Positions 45,976 to 58,200 of a stretch of DNA of 64,000 bases are shown one piece after another. The position numbers were made by a program, and so were the translations under genes. The notes below the pieces were generated by a model, which did no database searches, was not told the DNA's origin, and saw only the letters and a program-made list of their open reading frames with translations. Location of the stretch: contig NW_026570338.1 of NCBI RefSeq assembly GCF_019649055.1, positions 248,001 through 312,000 of the forward strand, written 5' to 3'. Each line of letters starts with the position of its first letter. Positions within the stretch are counted from its first letter, which is position 1. The DNA is from Paramacrobiotus metropolitanus. Lineage: Eukaryota; Tardigrada; Eutardigrada; Parachela; Macrobiotidae.

Positions 45976-47438
45976 GCCAACCGACGTGTATGCGTAGGTG
46001 CTGTATTTAATTCGACTAGCATGTGAAGGCATGAATGACTTCCCTCGTTGACTGACCATGATTGGTGTCGCGGTCAACGGCTCGGATTTGTGCAGATTTC
46101 CTGCATGTGCAATTATACATCCAAATGTTTAACGAGGTCTAAAGCAGTCCCTTTAAGTTGTTTTAATCAAATCGATTCTAACATTTCATCAAAAATTATG
46201 GCACTTTTATACCGGATGGAATCAGCTTCAACTTACTGGTAGCCGGCAATGTTTGGAGTACACTTTAATACAGAAAGATTTTCGAATCTTATACACCAAG
46301 GGGAATATCGGAAATCAAAATTAAAACACGGAAATTCGCTATAATAAGTCACCGCGTAGATCATAAGGGCAACATCGTTTTGCATTTCGGTACCTTAGAT
46401 TTCGCATTCCGCGATCCTGTTGAGATAAATTTTGAGGTGACATGTAACTGCATAACTTTACACATCGACCGAGAATAAATGCAATCTAATTAATAAATTT
46501 AATTTTAGTTTATCAAATCAGATTATAAAGTAATAAACGCCATGCCATCGGAAAAAAGGGTGTTTTCGCTCCTTTCGTACTACCAAATCACCGCTTTGTT
46601 CTTTATTATAAAAATCCACGTGATTAAGTGGTTGCACGTGATCAAAGTATTTCGGCACTTTCAAATAAACTGAATTAATAATATACTGTCAGGTCCCTAA
46701 TTAAGTCACCGTATAGTAGCAACGATTTGTCGCCGCGTAGTGCAAGATAGAGCTGTAGAGTGTAGATCTAAATTATAGCTCAGTATAACGTTATATATTG
46801 GGGTACAAAAGAACCAATATTACAGTATCACTGCGTGTCCCTCGTGAAAATGAAAGTTACTAAAAACATCCAGTTACGAAAAGAAGTGCATGAAAAGTTA
46901 GGCTAAACTTACAAAAAAGTTTTTATGACAGCCGATTATAACTTGGACCTTTAATATAACTTACGGAACACTTCAACTTGATCAAAAAGTTACCTACTGT
47001 ACTAGAGCACTGACGCGCATGTTTGTAATTTGAAGCAGTAATAAGCCGCCACCAGTGGACGCAACTGCAAGTAACGCCACTACATAACTGCATTGTTACC
47101 TTACAGTACACAACGCAACTGCACAAAAATTTTTTTTGATACCAAGTATTTTTAAAATATTTTTTTAAATAATTGCACATGCATACATAATACCGTAGTA
47201 GATTTCCAACTCTCCAGTTCATACAGGCAGTTAACAAAACAATCTATTGTATTTCGGTGGCTTCGTAAAACAAATTAACTAATGTGACTTTTAATTAAAA
47301 ATATTAGCAAACTACAAAATAAATAAGACTGATAAATTTTATAACATCAAATTACCAAAATAACAACAAGGCAGTACTGCAGTAGCAAAACCTCAAAATT
47401 TAAATCTCAAAAGCAGCTCGTGAAAGGTATGCAATTAT
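45976..47438. other. AT-rich spacer
   Basis: No gene or repeat structure is supported in this stretch. Confidence 0.5.
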
Positions 47439-47443
47439 GCATG

Positions 47444-47543
47444 TGTCACGTCTTCACAAAGTCATTTATTCACTTAGCTCTTCACAGTCATACTGGCAGC
47501 TTACGCTGCTGCTGTTCGCACGTTGCTATGTCACATCATCACA
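47444..47543 (-). repeat. LTR (3' LTR of the gag-only element)
   Basis: TGTCACGTC...ATCATCACA, 100 bp, identical by eye to 49134-49233. Confidence 0.85.
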
Positions 47544-47618
47544 CCTTCCCCAGTGTGTGAAACACACTAAAGAAAATGCACGATATTTGAACATAAGAAT
47601 TCCAGAATTAACACCAAA

Positions 47619-47927
47619 TTAATCGGAAAATAAATCCAAAATATCGGTATCTTTCACTGCTTCCTTCTTTTTCCGTTTCTTCTCCCGCTTCATTTGGCTG
47701 CGAGTCTTAACCAGTACACTGCTTGAAACCGTTCCCCTTTCCTTTTCGGAGACGCTTCCGATTGGCGGGATATCATTTTCTGGCTGTTCGATACTGACCC
47801 CGTCAGTGTTTCCGCCATCGCTGACTGCCACCACGCTTTGCTGAACGTCGCAGTCTTCTGCCATTACGATCGCCGCAAGTTCTCCCACGCTCCGGTTCTG
47901 CTCCGGCTGATATCGCCGATGCTCCAC
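47619..47927 (-). CDS. Short ORF downstream of gag in the gag-only element
   Basis: 102 residues, acidic at first and ending in a basic stretch (LVKTRSQMKREKKRKKK). TRSQ-like motifs often stand at the gag-pol or protease-RT linker of Ty3/gypsy elements, so this may be what remains of the start of pol. No enzyme motif is visible. Confidence 0.4.
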   Translation of the reverse strand: MEHRRYQPEQNRSVGELAAIVMAEDCDVQQSVVAVSDGGNTDGVSIEQPENDIPPIGSVSEKERGTVSSSVLVKTRSQMKREKKRKKKEAVKDTDILDLFSD

Positions 47928-47936
47928 CGGTCTCCA

Positions 47937-49139
47937 TTATCGTGGAGTCGCTGCTGTGCTCCTTCGTGCCATTTCGTCCACCTTCGTGTGCAAGGCAGCC
48001 AGTTCACCTAGCACAGTATGCAGGACCGCATCTCCGTCCTTGCTGCATCTCCAGGGGCGGCTGCTTGCTCGCCTGGTGTAACTAGGCTGATGTTTCACCA
48101 TACAGTCAAAATCATTATCCACATTAACCTGTAGCACATCGAACTCTTCTTCTATCAGATTGGTGCGCCGTGCACCATCCCTCTGCTGCTCTTTCTCCTT
48201 CGGGTCGGCGCGACAGGCCCTGGCAATGTGGCCATATTTCCCGCAGTTGCCGCACCGCAAATCTTTCGCCCAACATTCGGCCTTGCGGTGGTCGCGCTCT
48301 CCGCACCCATAACATCCGCCACCGTTGTATGGCCACCGTGCCGTCTGGCTTCCGCCTTCACGGTCTCTCTCCCCACTACCGCTTCTGCCGCGGCGGCTGT
48401 CGCCCTGGGCTTCACGCCCTTTTGGCCTCTCTCCACGGCCACCAGCTCCGTGACCTTTATCCGGGCCACGCCCATCGCGGACTCTCGCCACATCCACCGT
48501 CTCCGTGGTCTTCTTCGTACCCCGGGCGAGCTCGTACAGCTCGCAAATCTCCAAGCACTCCTCCAACTTGGTGCGTGTCTTTGACATCAGGTGCAGCCTG
48601 GTGTTTTCGTTCACCAGTCCATTGGTGAATGCAGCCATCATGTTCTGCTCCAGGACTGTCGCAGGGAACCCAACCACCGTCGCCTTCCGGCGCAGTCTAT
48701 TGGAGAACTCCAGGAGCGTCTCCCCAGGTTCCTGCTTAATCCTGAAGTATAACGCCCACTCCGTCTCCTTCAGCGTTTTCTTCACAAACGCTTGCTCCAG
48801 CTTATCCGCCAGCTGGCCAGCGGTGAAATCGTCCGGACTGCCAGGCAGGCACATGGAAATAAGAATCTCCAGCGCCTCCACGCCTAAGGCGTCCAGCAAC
48901 ACCGCCTTCTGCTCGGCCGTGTCCGTGACCTTGTGCAGTGCTACATAGTTTTTGTAGCGATACTGCCAGGATCGCCAGGTCATCACGGCTGGCTCGAACC
49001 TCATCAATCCACCGGTGTCCTCCTTTCTTCCTCCCGATAGCATGGCTGTACCACTTCCCGAAGGCATAACCACGCTGTTCGTAAACAATTTATCACTCTT
49101 AAACGGCAATGAGCTCGATTCCTCACGCCAGATTGTCAC
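47937..49139 (-). CDS. gag: Gag protein of the gag-only LTR element (whole)
   Basis: An open frame of 400 residues. Residues about 40-220 have the helical capsid layout of Ty3/gypsy Gag (WRSWQYRYKNYV, LLDALGVEALEI, GETLLEFSNRLRRKA, MMAAFTNGLVNENTRLHL). A Gly/Arg-rich stretch follows. Two CCHC zinc knuckles come next (CYGCGERDHRKAEC and CGNCGKYGHIARAC), which bind RNA during packaging. The open frame in an element without pol suggests either recency or selection on the capsid. Confidence 0.85.
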   Translation of the reverse strand: MTIWREESSSLPFKSDKLFTNSVVMPSGSGTAMLSGGRKEDTGGLMRFEPAVMTWRSWQYRYKNYVALHKVTDTAEQKAVLLDALGVEALEILISMCLPGSPDDFTAGQLADKLEQAFVKKTLKETEWALYFRIKQEPGETLLEFSNRLRRKATVVGFPATVLEQNMMAAFTNGLVNENTRLHLMSKTRTKLEECLEICELYELARGTKKTTETVDVARVRDGRGPDKGHGAGGRGERPKGREAQGDSRRGRSGSGERDREGGSQTARWPYNGGGCYGCGERDHRKAECWAKDLRCGNCGKYGHIARACRADPKEKEQQRDGARRTNLIEEEFDVLQVNVDNDFDCMVKHQPSYTRRASSRPWRCSKDGDAVLHTVLGELAALHTKVDEMARRSTAATPR

Positions 49140-49233
49140 GTCTTCACAAAGTCATTTATTCACTTAGCTCTTCACAGTCATACTGGCAGCTTACGCTGCT
49201 GCTGTTCGCACGTTGCTATGTCACATCATCACA
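49134..49233 (-). repeat. LTR (5' LTR of the gag-only element)
   Basis: 100 bp, TG...CA, followed outward by GCATG, the target duplication. Confidence 0.85.
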
Positions 49234-49238
49234 GCATG

Positions 49239-52200
49239 TAACCCCACGAGGTGGCGGCCGCGATAAAGGCGCGCGGTCGACCACGTATAGCTCAGCTCGC
49301 TACGAACGCAGTCGAGCCGTTGTCATTCAACGCACTCGTGTAGCATATCACTTTGTTTCACTCACTTTCTAGTTTAGTTTTATTGCATTTTGCTTTGATT
49401 TTAAGGATTGAGTAGAAAATGATAAGATCTGAAAGACGTGATTTGTAGTTTTCTGTATGGAATTTCGAAACATTGAGTCAGAAAGCAGTGCCAGGTTAAG
49501 TTACTTCACCACGGGTTCACGAGCAGAATCACCGTTGAGAGCGTCTCTGCTGAATGAGGAGCCTGCAGCTGGGTTGTTGGACGCAACTGCCTTGATTCTC
49601 AGTAATTCTGTTACAACAGGTATGATGACTGGTTTAAAAACGTTTTATAAAACGCAGCCATACGATTTTGGATCGACTTCGTTCTAGTAAGCAGAAAATT
49701 GAAAATTTGGACGGTGTCTAAAAAGAGCGATTTGGATTTTTTTCTATTTTACGCTGGACGGAGTCGACTCTCTCTAATTTTGCTCACATCCTTGTGAAAA
49801 TCTGTTCATACATTATAGTTTTGAAAACTGACGGTGCTGCTTGTCAGTCTCAAAGGCAACCCAGCTAATTTTATTGTATTTTGTCACAGGTTCTTCGGTT
49901 ATTTTTGGAGTCGACTCGACGACTCCATGGAACGATCTCTCTTCCCCTATGTTAGGCATTAATTACTGGCACCTTCGTTGCGAACGCACACGAGCGCACA
50001 CTGGGCCTTCGGATGGAGGTGTGAAGCACACTGCCAGTCTGAGCAAAGGTGAGCCCCATAAATTGGATTTATGGCGTTGAGTAAATTGGGTAAATTGGTG
50101 TGGAGTTAATTGTTAAGTAATTGAATTGATATACTGTTCGTACAGGTCAGAATTATTAATTTGTGGTAAATGTTTTCCCGTTCCTTAGCGTGACCTGTAA
50201 CGGATTTCATTGCCCATTTGATGGACTGGAGTCGACTCCGGAACCGAAGCAGGCTTTTTGTGGTTTATTTTTAGCTTTTGCATTATATTCTTCCTATCTA
50301 AAGTTCTGTATTTTAAAACAGCAAGTGCAGCACCTTGGACAATAATTTGATGTTTATTTGTGTTTTTTCTGTCATTTCAGTGTCATTTTTTGTGCGTTGT
50401 GCAAAATTACGAGTAATGTGCGGCAAAAGTTACAATAAAGCTTCTGACAAGGATAAAGCAAAAGTTCCGAATACAGTACAATAAAACTTCTAAAAACGAG
50501 TTCCAAATTAAGTTGGGAATTATAAGTTCTACACTAACTTTTGCGGCACAAAAAGGTATAGCTGCTGTTCAAAAATTGTTACAAAAAAACTTATACATTT
50601 TCACGAGGGTGTTACACCATAATTTTACTGTCAGCTTGTCAAGAACAGTTACATGCCACTTCATCTCCAGATGGATGCTTAGCACTGCAGATGTAGCAGC
50701 ACAGACTTGCCCTGTGATCGGTGACGGAGAGATCAGTACGATAGGAATAATTACCGTAAATAATCTATCCTACCGACCTAACTCAACGACAGAGTATGAG
50801 CTAATATCTCAATGTGGCATAGCTAAGTCTACGAATCTACGCGAAGCGAGAACTGCATCTCCGACGAATATTTTATTCTAAACTCCGATCACTGCCAAAA
50901 CTCGTAATGAGAGAACTGACGATCAAAGTACTGCTACGCACGGACTTATATAGACACGGCGCATCCGTGTAGAAACAACCAAAAGTTAATCCAAACACAA
51001 AAGAGAAACGTCCAGAATGTACAGTGAATAATAGAAAGTACGAGTAAAGCCGTTACTATACGTACTACATCGCTACCGTATGCTATATCACGTCATCGGC
51101 TTTGTGATGGCTTGGATTTTTAATTTAAAAGTAAATTTATGACTGCAAGCACGAGTGACCTTTTAAGACGCGCACGGCAGGCTGTGAGTTAGCGAACGAG
51201 TGCTTACGTATTACGCGTTCATCTAATTTTCGCAAATTTATGGATATTACTGATCTGAGCGATTTATTACTGATCTGAGAAAATCTGTAATTGTTACATA
51301 AAACCGGTGTTTTTGCGCTATTGCGATGTACCGATCATATTACGACGAAATGTAGATGTGATACTGATAAGTAAATATTCAATCGAAATCAAATAAGTAG
51401 CCGTGGACCACAAGAAACGCGGAGGCGAAGCCGAGGCTGTTTCTTGTAAATTATATGCCACGCACGGCCATCACAATACCAAAAATGCTAGCGCGGGCAC
51501 GCTGCTTTACAGTCAAAATATAAACCATAAATAGCAACCAAAATACCCGCGAGTTAAAAGGCAATTTGGAAACTAGTGAATAAAAGTAAATAGGCAAAGT
51601 ACCGTACTTTACGGATAATATCAATTATGCAGAAACTTGGCTACCTTAAGCCGTTACTGTTTAACAAAAACAGACTTATATACGGTGAATCTCTGTCGTA
51701 CATATTACCTTGTACTTATTTGTACACAATACAATTGTTCTACTACTTTTGGACTGCATGACATTTGGGCCACCTGACACTGTTGGCCACCTGACACTTG
51801 AGCCTGGGTCACCTGACACCTGGGCCACCGCACACCTAGGCCATCAAAACTTTCCAGATGAGGCAAAAACAAAACACAAATTACTGCATATAATCGATTT
51901 TTATTAAACTCAGAACTTCGTATATGTTTACGTTTAGAGATTCATCTACTCTAAAAAACTTTAGGGTCCACTGCAGTTCGAAAAAATTCCAGACACGCTT
52001 CGAACAGAAATTAAACTAATATCTATATGTTTTATACCATGTTAAACTAGAAAAGTGCACTGGCTTTTGTCAGGCACTGCATGAGTCATGCAGTGGCAGG
52101 AGGCAGGAATATACAATGTACAAGTACAGATACTATACGTAGATGTAGACTACATGTAGAATATAGATATACAATGTACCAGAAGCTACCCGCCTGCTCA

Positions 52201-52712
52201 CGGAAGTGGGTAGGAGGGTACGGCAAGACACGAGATGCATCGGAGTATATACGAGTACGCCAGCGGATCAGCATAGAAATCCAGCGCGGGAACGCGGCCT
52301 CCGTTCAGGGAACAGCTCCACCGGGAGCAAATTTAATTCAGTTGTTCTCTGTTTTTGACCACCCGAGGATGTTTTCTGCTGACTGAGTGTACTGTGTTGT
52401 GATTGTGTTAGTTTTTCTATAAGCGGAAAAAGCAAAATAGCTACGAACCACACAAGAACTCGAATAATAACCAAAACCTGGCCAATTAAATTTAGTTAAA
52501 TTTATTATCTGTACTAAAATTTCCAAATTTCTTCGGAAATTAACAAAAATACTGTAATTTGTGATTGGTCCAGATGCGGGAATTTATCGAGTTTTTTCGT
52601 ATTCAGCAGTTGAATTTCAGTTTTATTTTTTCTTGCAGTTGTCCAGTTTGTGCTGCCACTATGAGAAGCGCCTGTTACGGTACACAGTACTGTAGCGATA
52701 GAAGTTGTACAA
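49239..52712. other. Accessory spacer without recognisable genes
   Basis: Several ORFs of 60-122 codons show no domain. Short palindromic GGAGTCGACTC motifs recur (about 49757, 49909, 50229). A hairpin (ACAAGAAAC...GTTTCTTGT) lies near 51410. A minisatellite lies at 51766-51842. From about 52420 the sequence belongs to repeated block 3. Confidence 0.5.
51766..51842. repeat. Minisatellite of about 15-bp units (GGCCACCTGACACTT)
   Basis: Five imperfect tandem copies: GGCCACCTGACACTG, GGCCACCTGACACTT, GGTCACCTGACACCT and variants. Confidence 0.75.
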
Positions 52713-52716
52713 CCCA

Positions 52717-53128
52717 TGCTAGCCGCATAACGCTGATAACGCTTCCCAAGGGGAACCGCATAATACTAACAACGCGCTGCCAGTCGCGTGTGGATGCGTG
52801 GATGCGCATGACCGGCGCGTGCACCTGTTGTTCATGCTGTTGCATAACTAACTTTCATTTGTCATGGGAAGTGTATCGATAGTCTTGGGTGGTATGTTGG
52901 AAAGTGTGATAACGGAGAGGAATGTCCTTGGAAATGTTGTGTACTGAATGCACTGGCATGTGGCTAGACGGTCTCATTTTGTGGTAGTGTGCTTCTGGCG
53001 GAAATGATGGAATCATTCTGACTTTACGATCTGTGCAGAATACAGCTTACGGTATAAAACGACTAAACATCGTTGTTACGGGATATCGTAAAGGTCACTG
53101 ACGTAGCCGTGTAAAGATACGGGTAACA
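52717..53128 (+). repeat. 5' LTR of the Ty3/gypsy element
   Basis: 412 bp, TGCTAGCCGC...GGGTAACA; starts TG and ends CA. Confidence 0.9.
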
Positions 53129-53432
53129 AACTGGTGCCGAAACCAGTTCAGGAAACGTACGGAGTTTGGGATTTTTATAAATTGCCATTATTTCCTGATA
53201 CGCGGTACGTCTGTTTTTGCTGTGTATACGATACGCAGCAGCGGAAATTTTCAGTCTAATAATTTGCGGAATAATCTGATGATTATGTTCCTGTGTGTTG
53301 CGACACACTGTGGATTATCATCAGGCTGATTTTGTGGTTATTTGCCCTGTGTTTCCCACGTTGTCCACAGTCCGGAACGAACGTGAGTAAATACCTTGCC
53401 GTTTCCCTGCTAATTACGTGTAGGTTGCCGCA

Positions 53433-54460
53433 ATGTCCACCAGTGGAACCACTCCATCTACCCACACGCCCACCTACACCAGCCAGCCAATAACGACGGC
53501 AACGCATACATCATCAAGCACGGGAGCCGCGCAACTGCTCAGTCCTCGTGAGCTGGCGGCCGAACTAGATACGTTACACCTAGCCGGACCAGCACGGACA
53601 TTGGAGCTGTTCCAGGGACTCGCGAAGGACGATGTTGTGGCGTGGCTACGCCGCTTCGAGACGATGGCGCTGGCGCAGCGCTGGGACGACGAGCGGAAGA
53701 TAACGCAAGCGTCCATTCTACTGCCGTCAACTGCCGCTATCTGGTGGGACAGAGTCACCGACGACGGCACCAGACAGCCATACAACACCTGGAGGGAATT
53801 CAAGACGGCAATAACCACGCGCTTCCAAACCGAGGATTACAAGAACCAGCTGAAGATCCAAATTGCGCAACGGAAGCAAAAACGGGATGAAGCGCTGGAG
53901 GACTATTATAACGATATTGTGACTTTATGTTACAGATATGACCGCGCCATGAAAGATGACACACTCATTTCCAAGCTGCGCAACGGGCTGCTGCCAGAGT
54001 ATCTGTCACGTGTTGCGCTGTCCAAGGCGAAGACACCGATGGCATTCCTGTCGGACCTGCAGTGTGTGTCGGAGGCGATTCGGTTGGAGAAGAAGAATCG
54101 CGGTGGATCGGCCTACTCCGAGGCTGGTGGCGCGGCGCACAGCACACCGGCGCACAGCATGGCAGCAACCGCTTCAACAAATGGAAGCGGCACGGCAGAG
54201 AAGCGGACGGAAGTGGAGACACAAGCGGCGCCGGAAACAGCGACCACAGTGGTGGCAGCAGTGGCAGCGGATGGCGCGGCGGCAGCGGCGGCAGGTTCAG
54301 AGGCGGCTGCGGAGGTCACGGCGGTAACGGCGCGCAGGCGGAAGAGGCGGCGCTAAGCCGGTCACTGGTAAGCGTTGCTATAACTGTGAAAGCACCGACC
54401 ATCTGATTAGGGACTGCCCGAAGAACAAAGCTAAGTTCAGCGGTACCGGACCGGCACAGG
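53433..54460 (+). other. gag: gag region of the Ty3/gypsy element
   Basis: Capsid-type sequence (DDVVAWLRRFETMALAQRW, AIWWDRVTDD, WREFKTAITTRF) followed by a low-complexity stretch and one CCHC zinc knuckle (CYNCESTDHLIRDC). Fossil part; not a claim of a working protein. Confidence 0.8.
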
Positions 54461-55281
54461 CACGGTCAATGATCGTGACCGAAGCAGCGGAAGTTGGCAC
54501 TACGGAACGGTGCGCAACAGGAAGAAACACCACGATCGGAGCCACAGCTGGGACAGCGGGCAGACGCTTTGAAAGAGAAGCGTTGTCAGCAATGTCGCCG
54601 GCTGCCGGCGGGTCACCTGGGGGTGTTAAGGAAACGGCAAGTAACGGATTCTATGGTTGGAACAGTCTACCGCTGCATGATAATGAAACATACATGTATA
54701 ACGCCATGCATGTTCAAAGCAGTGCAGGGCAACGAGCGTTTGTGCGCGCGTGTATGGATGGCGGACAACAACGGGCTGAGGAGGGAGCCGCGCAAGGAGG
54801 CGCACGTGGAGGCGCGCATGGAGACGCACGTGGAGGAGGCGCAATGCGGGCTAACACCCGGTGGGAGCAGCACGTCCAGTGCATGCTGGGACCGGCAGCA
54901 GCTCAGCTCAGAGGAGGTCGTCGAAGCGTCCCAAGGGGACACCGCATCCAAGGTCACGGGACATACAGCAGAGATGTTGGTCACCAGCCGAGTGGCCACC
55001 GCGTGGTCCATGTGGTACACGTCACAATTGGAGAGCAACGTCGCAGTGTATTTGAGCGTCTCGGCGCAGTGGATTGGCAGCGTCACCAAGTCCCGCGACC
55101 ACGGAGGACGCTGAAGCGACTGCAGGACCACGATGTTGTTGTTCGGGTACGCAACAGACATGTGGTGGATCGGAGTGGTCCCAGTGGATCTGGAAATCGG
55201 CGCCGAAGCGCGTGGCGCAGCGAACGGTCAGCATAGGGGACAGCACAGGGATCACCACAAGGGACAGCGCGAAGGCAACCA

Positions 55282-58200
55282 GTGTCCAGCCGGATCGGAC
55301 CAACCGGCGTATTTAGTTTCAATGATCCGGAGGCTACGTATGCTGATCGGTATCAGCAAGGACTACGTATGCAGCGTCAAAGAGGACGTCGGCAGAACCC
55401 ATGCCAGACATTTGCATTGATGACCGTGAAGCACCACAGGGCGGAGATGCAGTCGGACACAAAGGCGTTTGGACCGGCACAAGAACCGCTACAGATGTCA
55501 GGGTCAGTACCCATAATGCCCATTCGCATAAACGGACGACCTGCTACTGCATTGGTGGATACCGGTGCCAGCTTGTCAGTGGTCAACATGAGCTTTGTGC
55601 GTGGCATGGGATGCGAAGTGATGCCGGACAGCGTCGAGGTCACGATGGCCGACAACCGCGTAGTGCGCACAACTGGCCGTGTCTTCCTGGAAGTGGAGGT
55701 ATGTGGGTTGAAGGGAACCATACCGTTCCAGGTATTCGATGGGTTCAACAGTGGCAAATATGACGCAATGATTGGGTGCAATGTGACCGGTATACCCGGC
55801 ATATTGGTTGATGTTGCAAACAACAGGTTGCTGGGACCAAGCGACTACGTGTTGACGAAAGGGCTCACCGAAGTGCAACGATCAACGCTCGGACTGTCCA
55901 AGGAGGAGCAGCTGAAGCGGATGTCCACATTGAAGAGCAGCAGCGGTGCCGGTCAGCCCATGTCTAGCCGTGGTCAACCAGCAGTGGCAAAGGTCACCGG
56001 CAAGTTCGGCAGCACCGCTGTGGGCCGCAACGGACAGTCACAGGGGCAACCCAAGGGGCAAGTTACCAGTGCCGCAGCAACAGTCCCAGCGCAGCGGGAA
56101 GCGACAAGGCTGCAGCCAAGAGTGAAGGCATTCATGATGGCACTTCTTCATCAGCAGACTGGTGGTGGACAAGTCCTTCAGCAGCGCAGACTGGCCGTCG
56201 CAATGGACGGTGCCCATGAGTTGGATATGGACAACTAGGACTATTCTTGGCCTAAAGTCCCGATTACCCAATTCGATATTGGTGACGCTCGTACACAAGA
56301 TAAAGTGGAAGAGTTTTCAGCCTTCATGGAACAGTTTGCCGATCTGTTCCATACAGATGACAAGATGATGGGAATGGCCAAAGTGTAGCCATTCAAGATT
56401 GTACTGCTGCCCGGCACGAAGCCGCGCTACCAAGGTCAGTACCGCCGAACTCCGAAAGAGTTCGAAGAGATGGAGCGGCAGATAAAGGACATGTTGGCGA
56501 AAGGGGTGATAAGGCAGTCAAAAAGCAGCTGGTGCTCGCCCTCAATGCTGGTCGACAAGGACCACGGCGCAGCCAAGCGGATGTGCTCTACTATGCGAGG
56601 GGTCAACGCGGTCACGGTTGCCGACCGGTACCCACTCCCCAACGTGGATGATTGTCTGCAGGTGCTCTCCAAGGCGAAGTACATCACCACAATGGATCTG
56701 CAGTCAGGTTTCTGGCAGATGCCATTAGCGGAAGAGTCGAAGCCCATTACAGCATTTCAAGCAGCCGGTGGTCTGTACGAGTATAACGTGGTATGCTTCG
56801 GTTTGCGCAACGCCCCGGCACATTTTCAGCGGACGATGAATAATGTCCTGCACGGAATGCTGTTCAAGAATATGTTTTGTTTCCTCGACGACGTTGTGTG
56901 TGGGCACGAAACATTGAAGGAACACAAAGAAGTCGTCGGTGAGATTTGCATTCGGTTCTGTCGTTACGGATTGATTGAAGCCCATTAAGCGTCACTTTTT
57001 GAAGTCACGCTGCAAAGTTCTCGGGTTTATTGTCACACCAGAAGGCATTGAACCGGATCCCGAGAAGGTCACAGCGGTCCAGAATTTCCCACGACCGGTG
57101 ACATTGAAAGCGTGCCGTTCCTTCTTGGGCCTCTGCAGTTACTATCGCCGCTTCATCAAGGGATTCTCGGCGATAGTGGAGCCGCTAACCCGGCTGACAA
57201 AGAAAGATGTTCCGTTCGAGCGGTCCCAAGAACAGCAAGAGGCGTTCGACGCGATGCGGCAGGCTTTGTGCACTGCCCCTGTGCTGGTCCACTTCGACGC
57301 TGACCGTGACATTGAGGTCCATCCAGATGCGTCGGCCTACGCAATCGGAGTTGTCGCAGTGCAAAAAGATGAAGAGGACCGAGAGCGTGTGGTGGCCTAC
57401 GGAAGCCGCAGACTCAACAAGGCGGAGTGCAACTACACCACCACCGAACGCGAGTGTCTTGCGATTGTGTACACCTGTGAAAAGTTTCGGTATTATTTAC
57501 TGGGACGTCTGTTGACTGTGGTAACGGACCACCACAGTCTGTGCTGGCTCATCAATGTCCAGGGACCCAGCTCCCGCCTTGTACGATGGGCACTGAAGCT
57601 GCAGCAATTCGACCTACGAATTATCCACAAAGCGCGAAAAATTCACGCCGACGGGGACTGCCTGTCCCGCTACCCTGTGGAACCGCTGCAGTTTAATGCC
57701 ATTTTCGCGGATGAAATTGGTATGGACATTGACATTGCAGCCGAGCAAAAAGAAGATGCGTTTTGCAGCGATATTGTACAGCGGATGCCACACGCGAAGA
57801 ATGTGCGGAAGACATACGTACTCCAGGAAGGCATACTGTACAGATGGTGTAAGTCACAGGGGACGAAGCGCATGTTGCTGGTGCTGCCAAAGAAGTTGCG
57901 GTTTGAAGTCCTGGCCTTCCTACATGATGACCCGCTGTCTGGTCATCTGGGATTCGACCGAACTTGGGAAAAGGTTAGCAAACGTGTGACCTTTCCAGAC
58001 ATGGTGAGTTTCGTAAAGACATACGTTGAGTCTTGTGTCAAATGTCAAGCCAGAAACCGTCCTACTGTGAAAGCTGCTGGTTCAGTCCAGAGCTTTTGTC
58101 CGGATGTGCCGTTCCACACGGTGGCGACGGATATCCTCGGACCACTGCCCCGGACCCGTGCTAGATACAAGTTCATAATTGTTGCCACTGACTTGTTCAG

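Larger units (their letters stand above)
47444..49233 (-). mobile_element. Short gag-only LTR retroelement (TR-GAG-like), 1,790 bp
   Basis: Flanked by a 5-bp target duplication GCATG (47439-47443, 49234-49238). It has 100-bp LTRs that begin TG, end CA and look identical. Read on the minus strand: 5' LTR, a primer-binding-site-like TGGCGTGAGG just after it, a gag ORF, a short second ORF, a purine tract (GGGGAAGG) and the 3' LTR. There is no RT, RNase H or integrase, so it must have moved with proteins of another element. Identical LTRs point to a very recent insertion. The gag frame looks whole. Confidence 0.85.

Noticed and set aside
50513-50881. 122-codon plus-strand ORF
   Set aside because: No recognisable motif, low-complexity context and no related copy.
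53474-56298. Many long antisense ORFs across the Ty3/gypsy element
   Set aside because: They are shadows of GC-rich gag and pol sequence.
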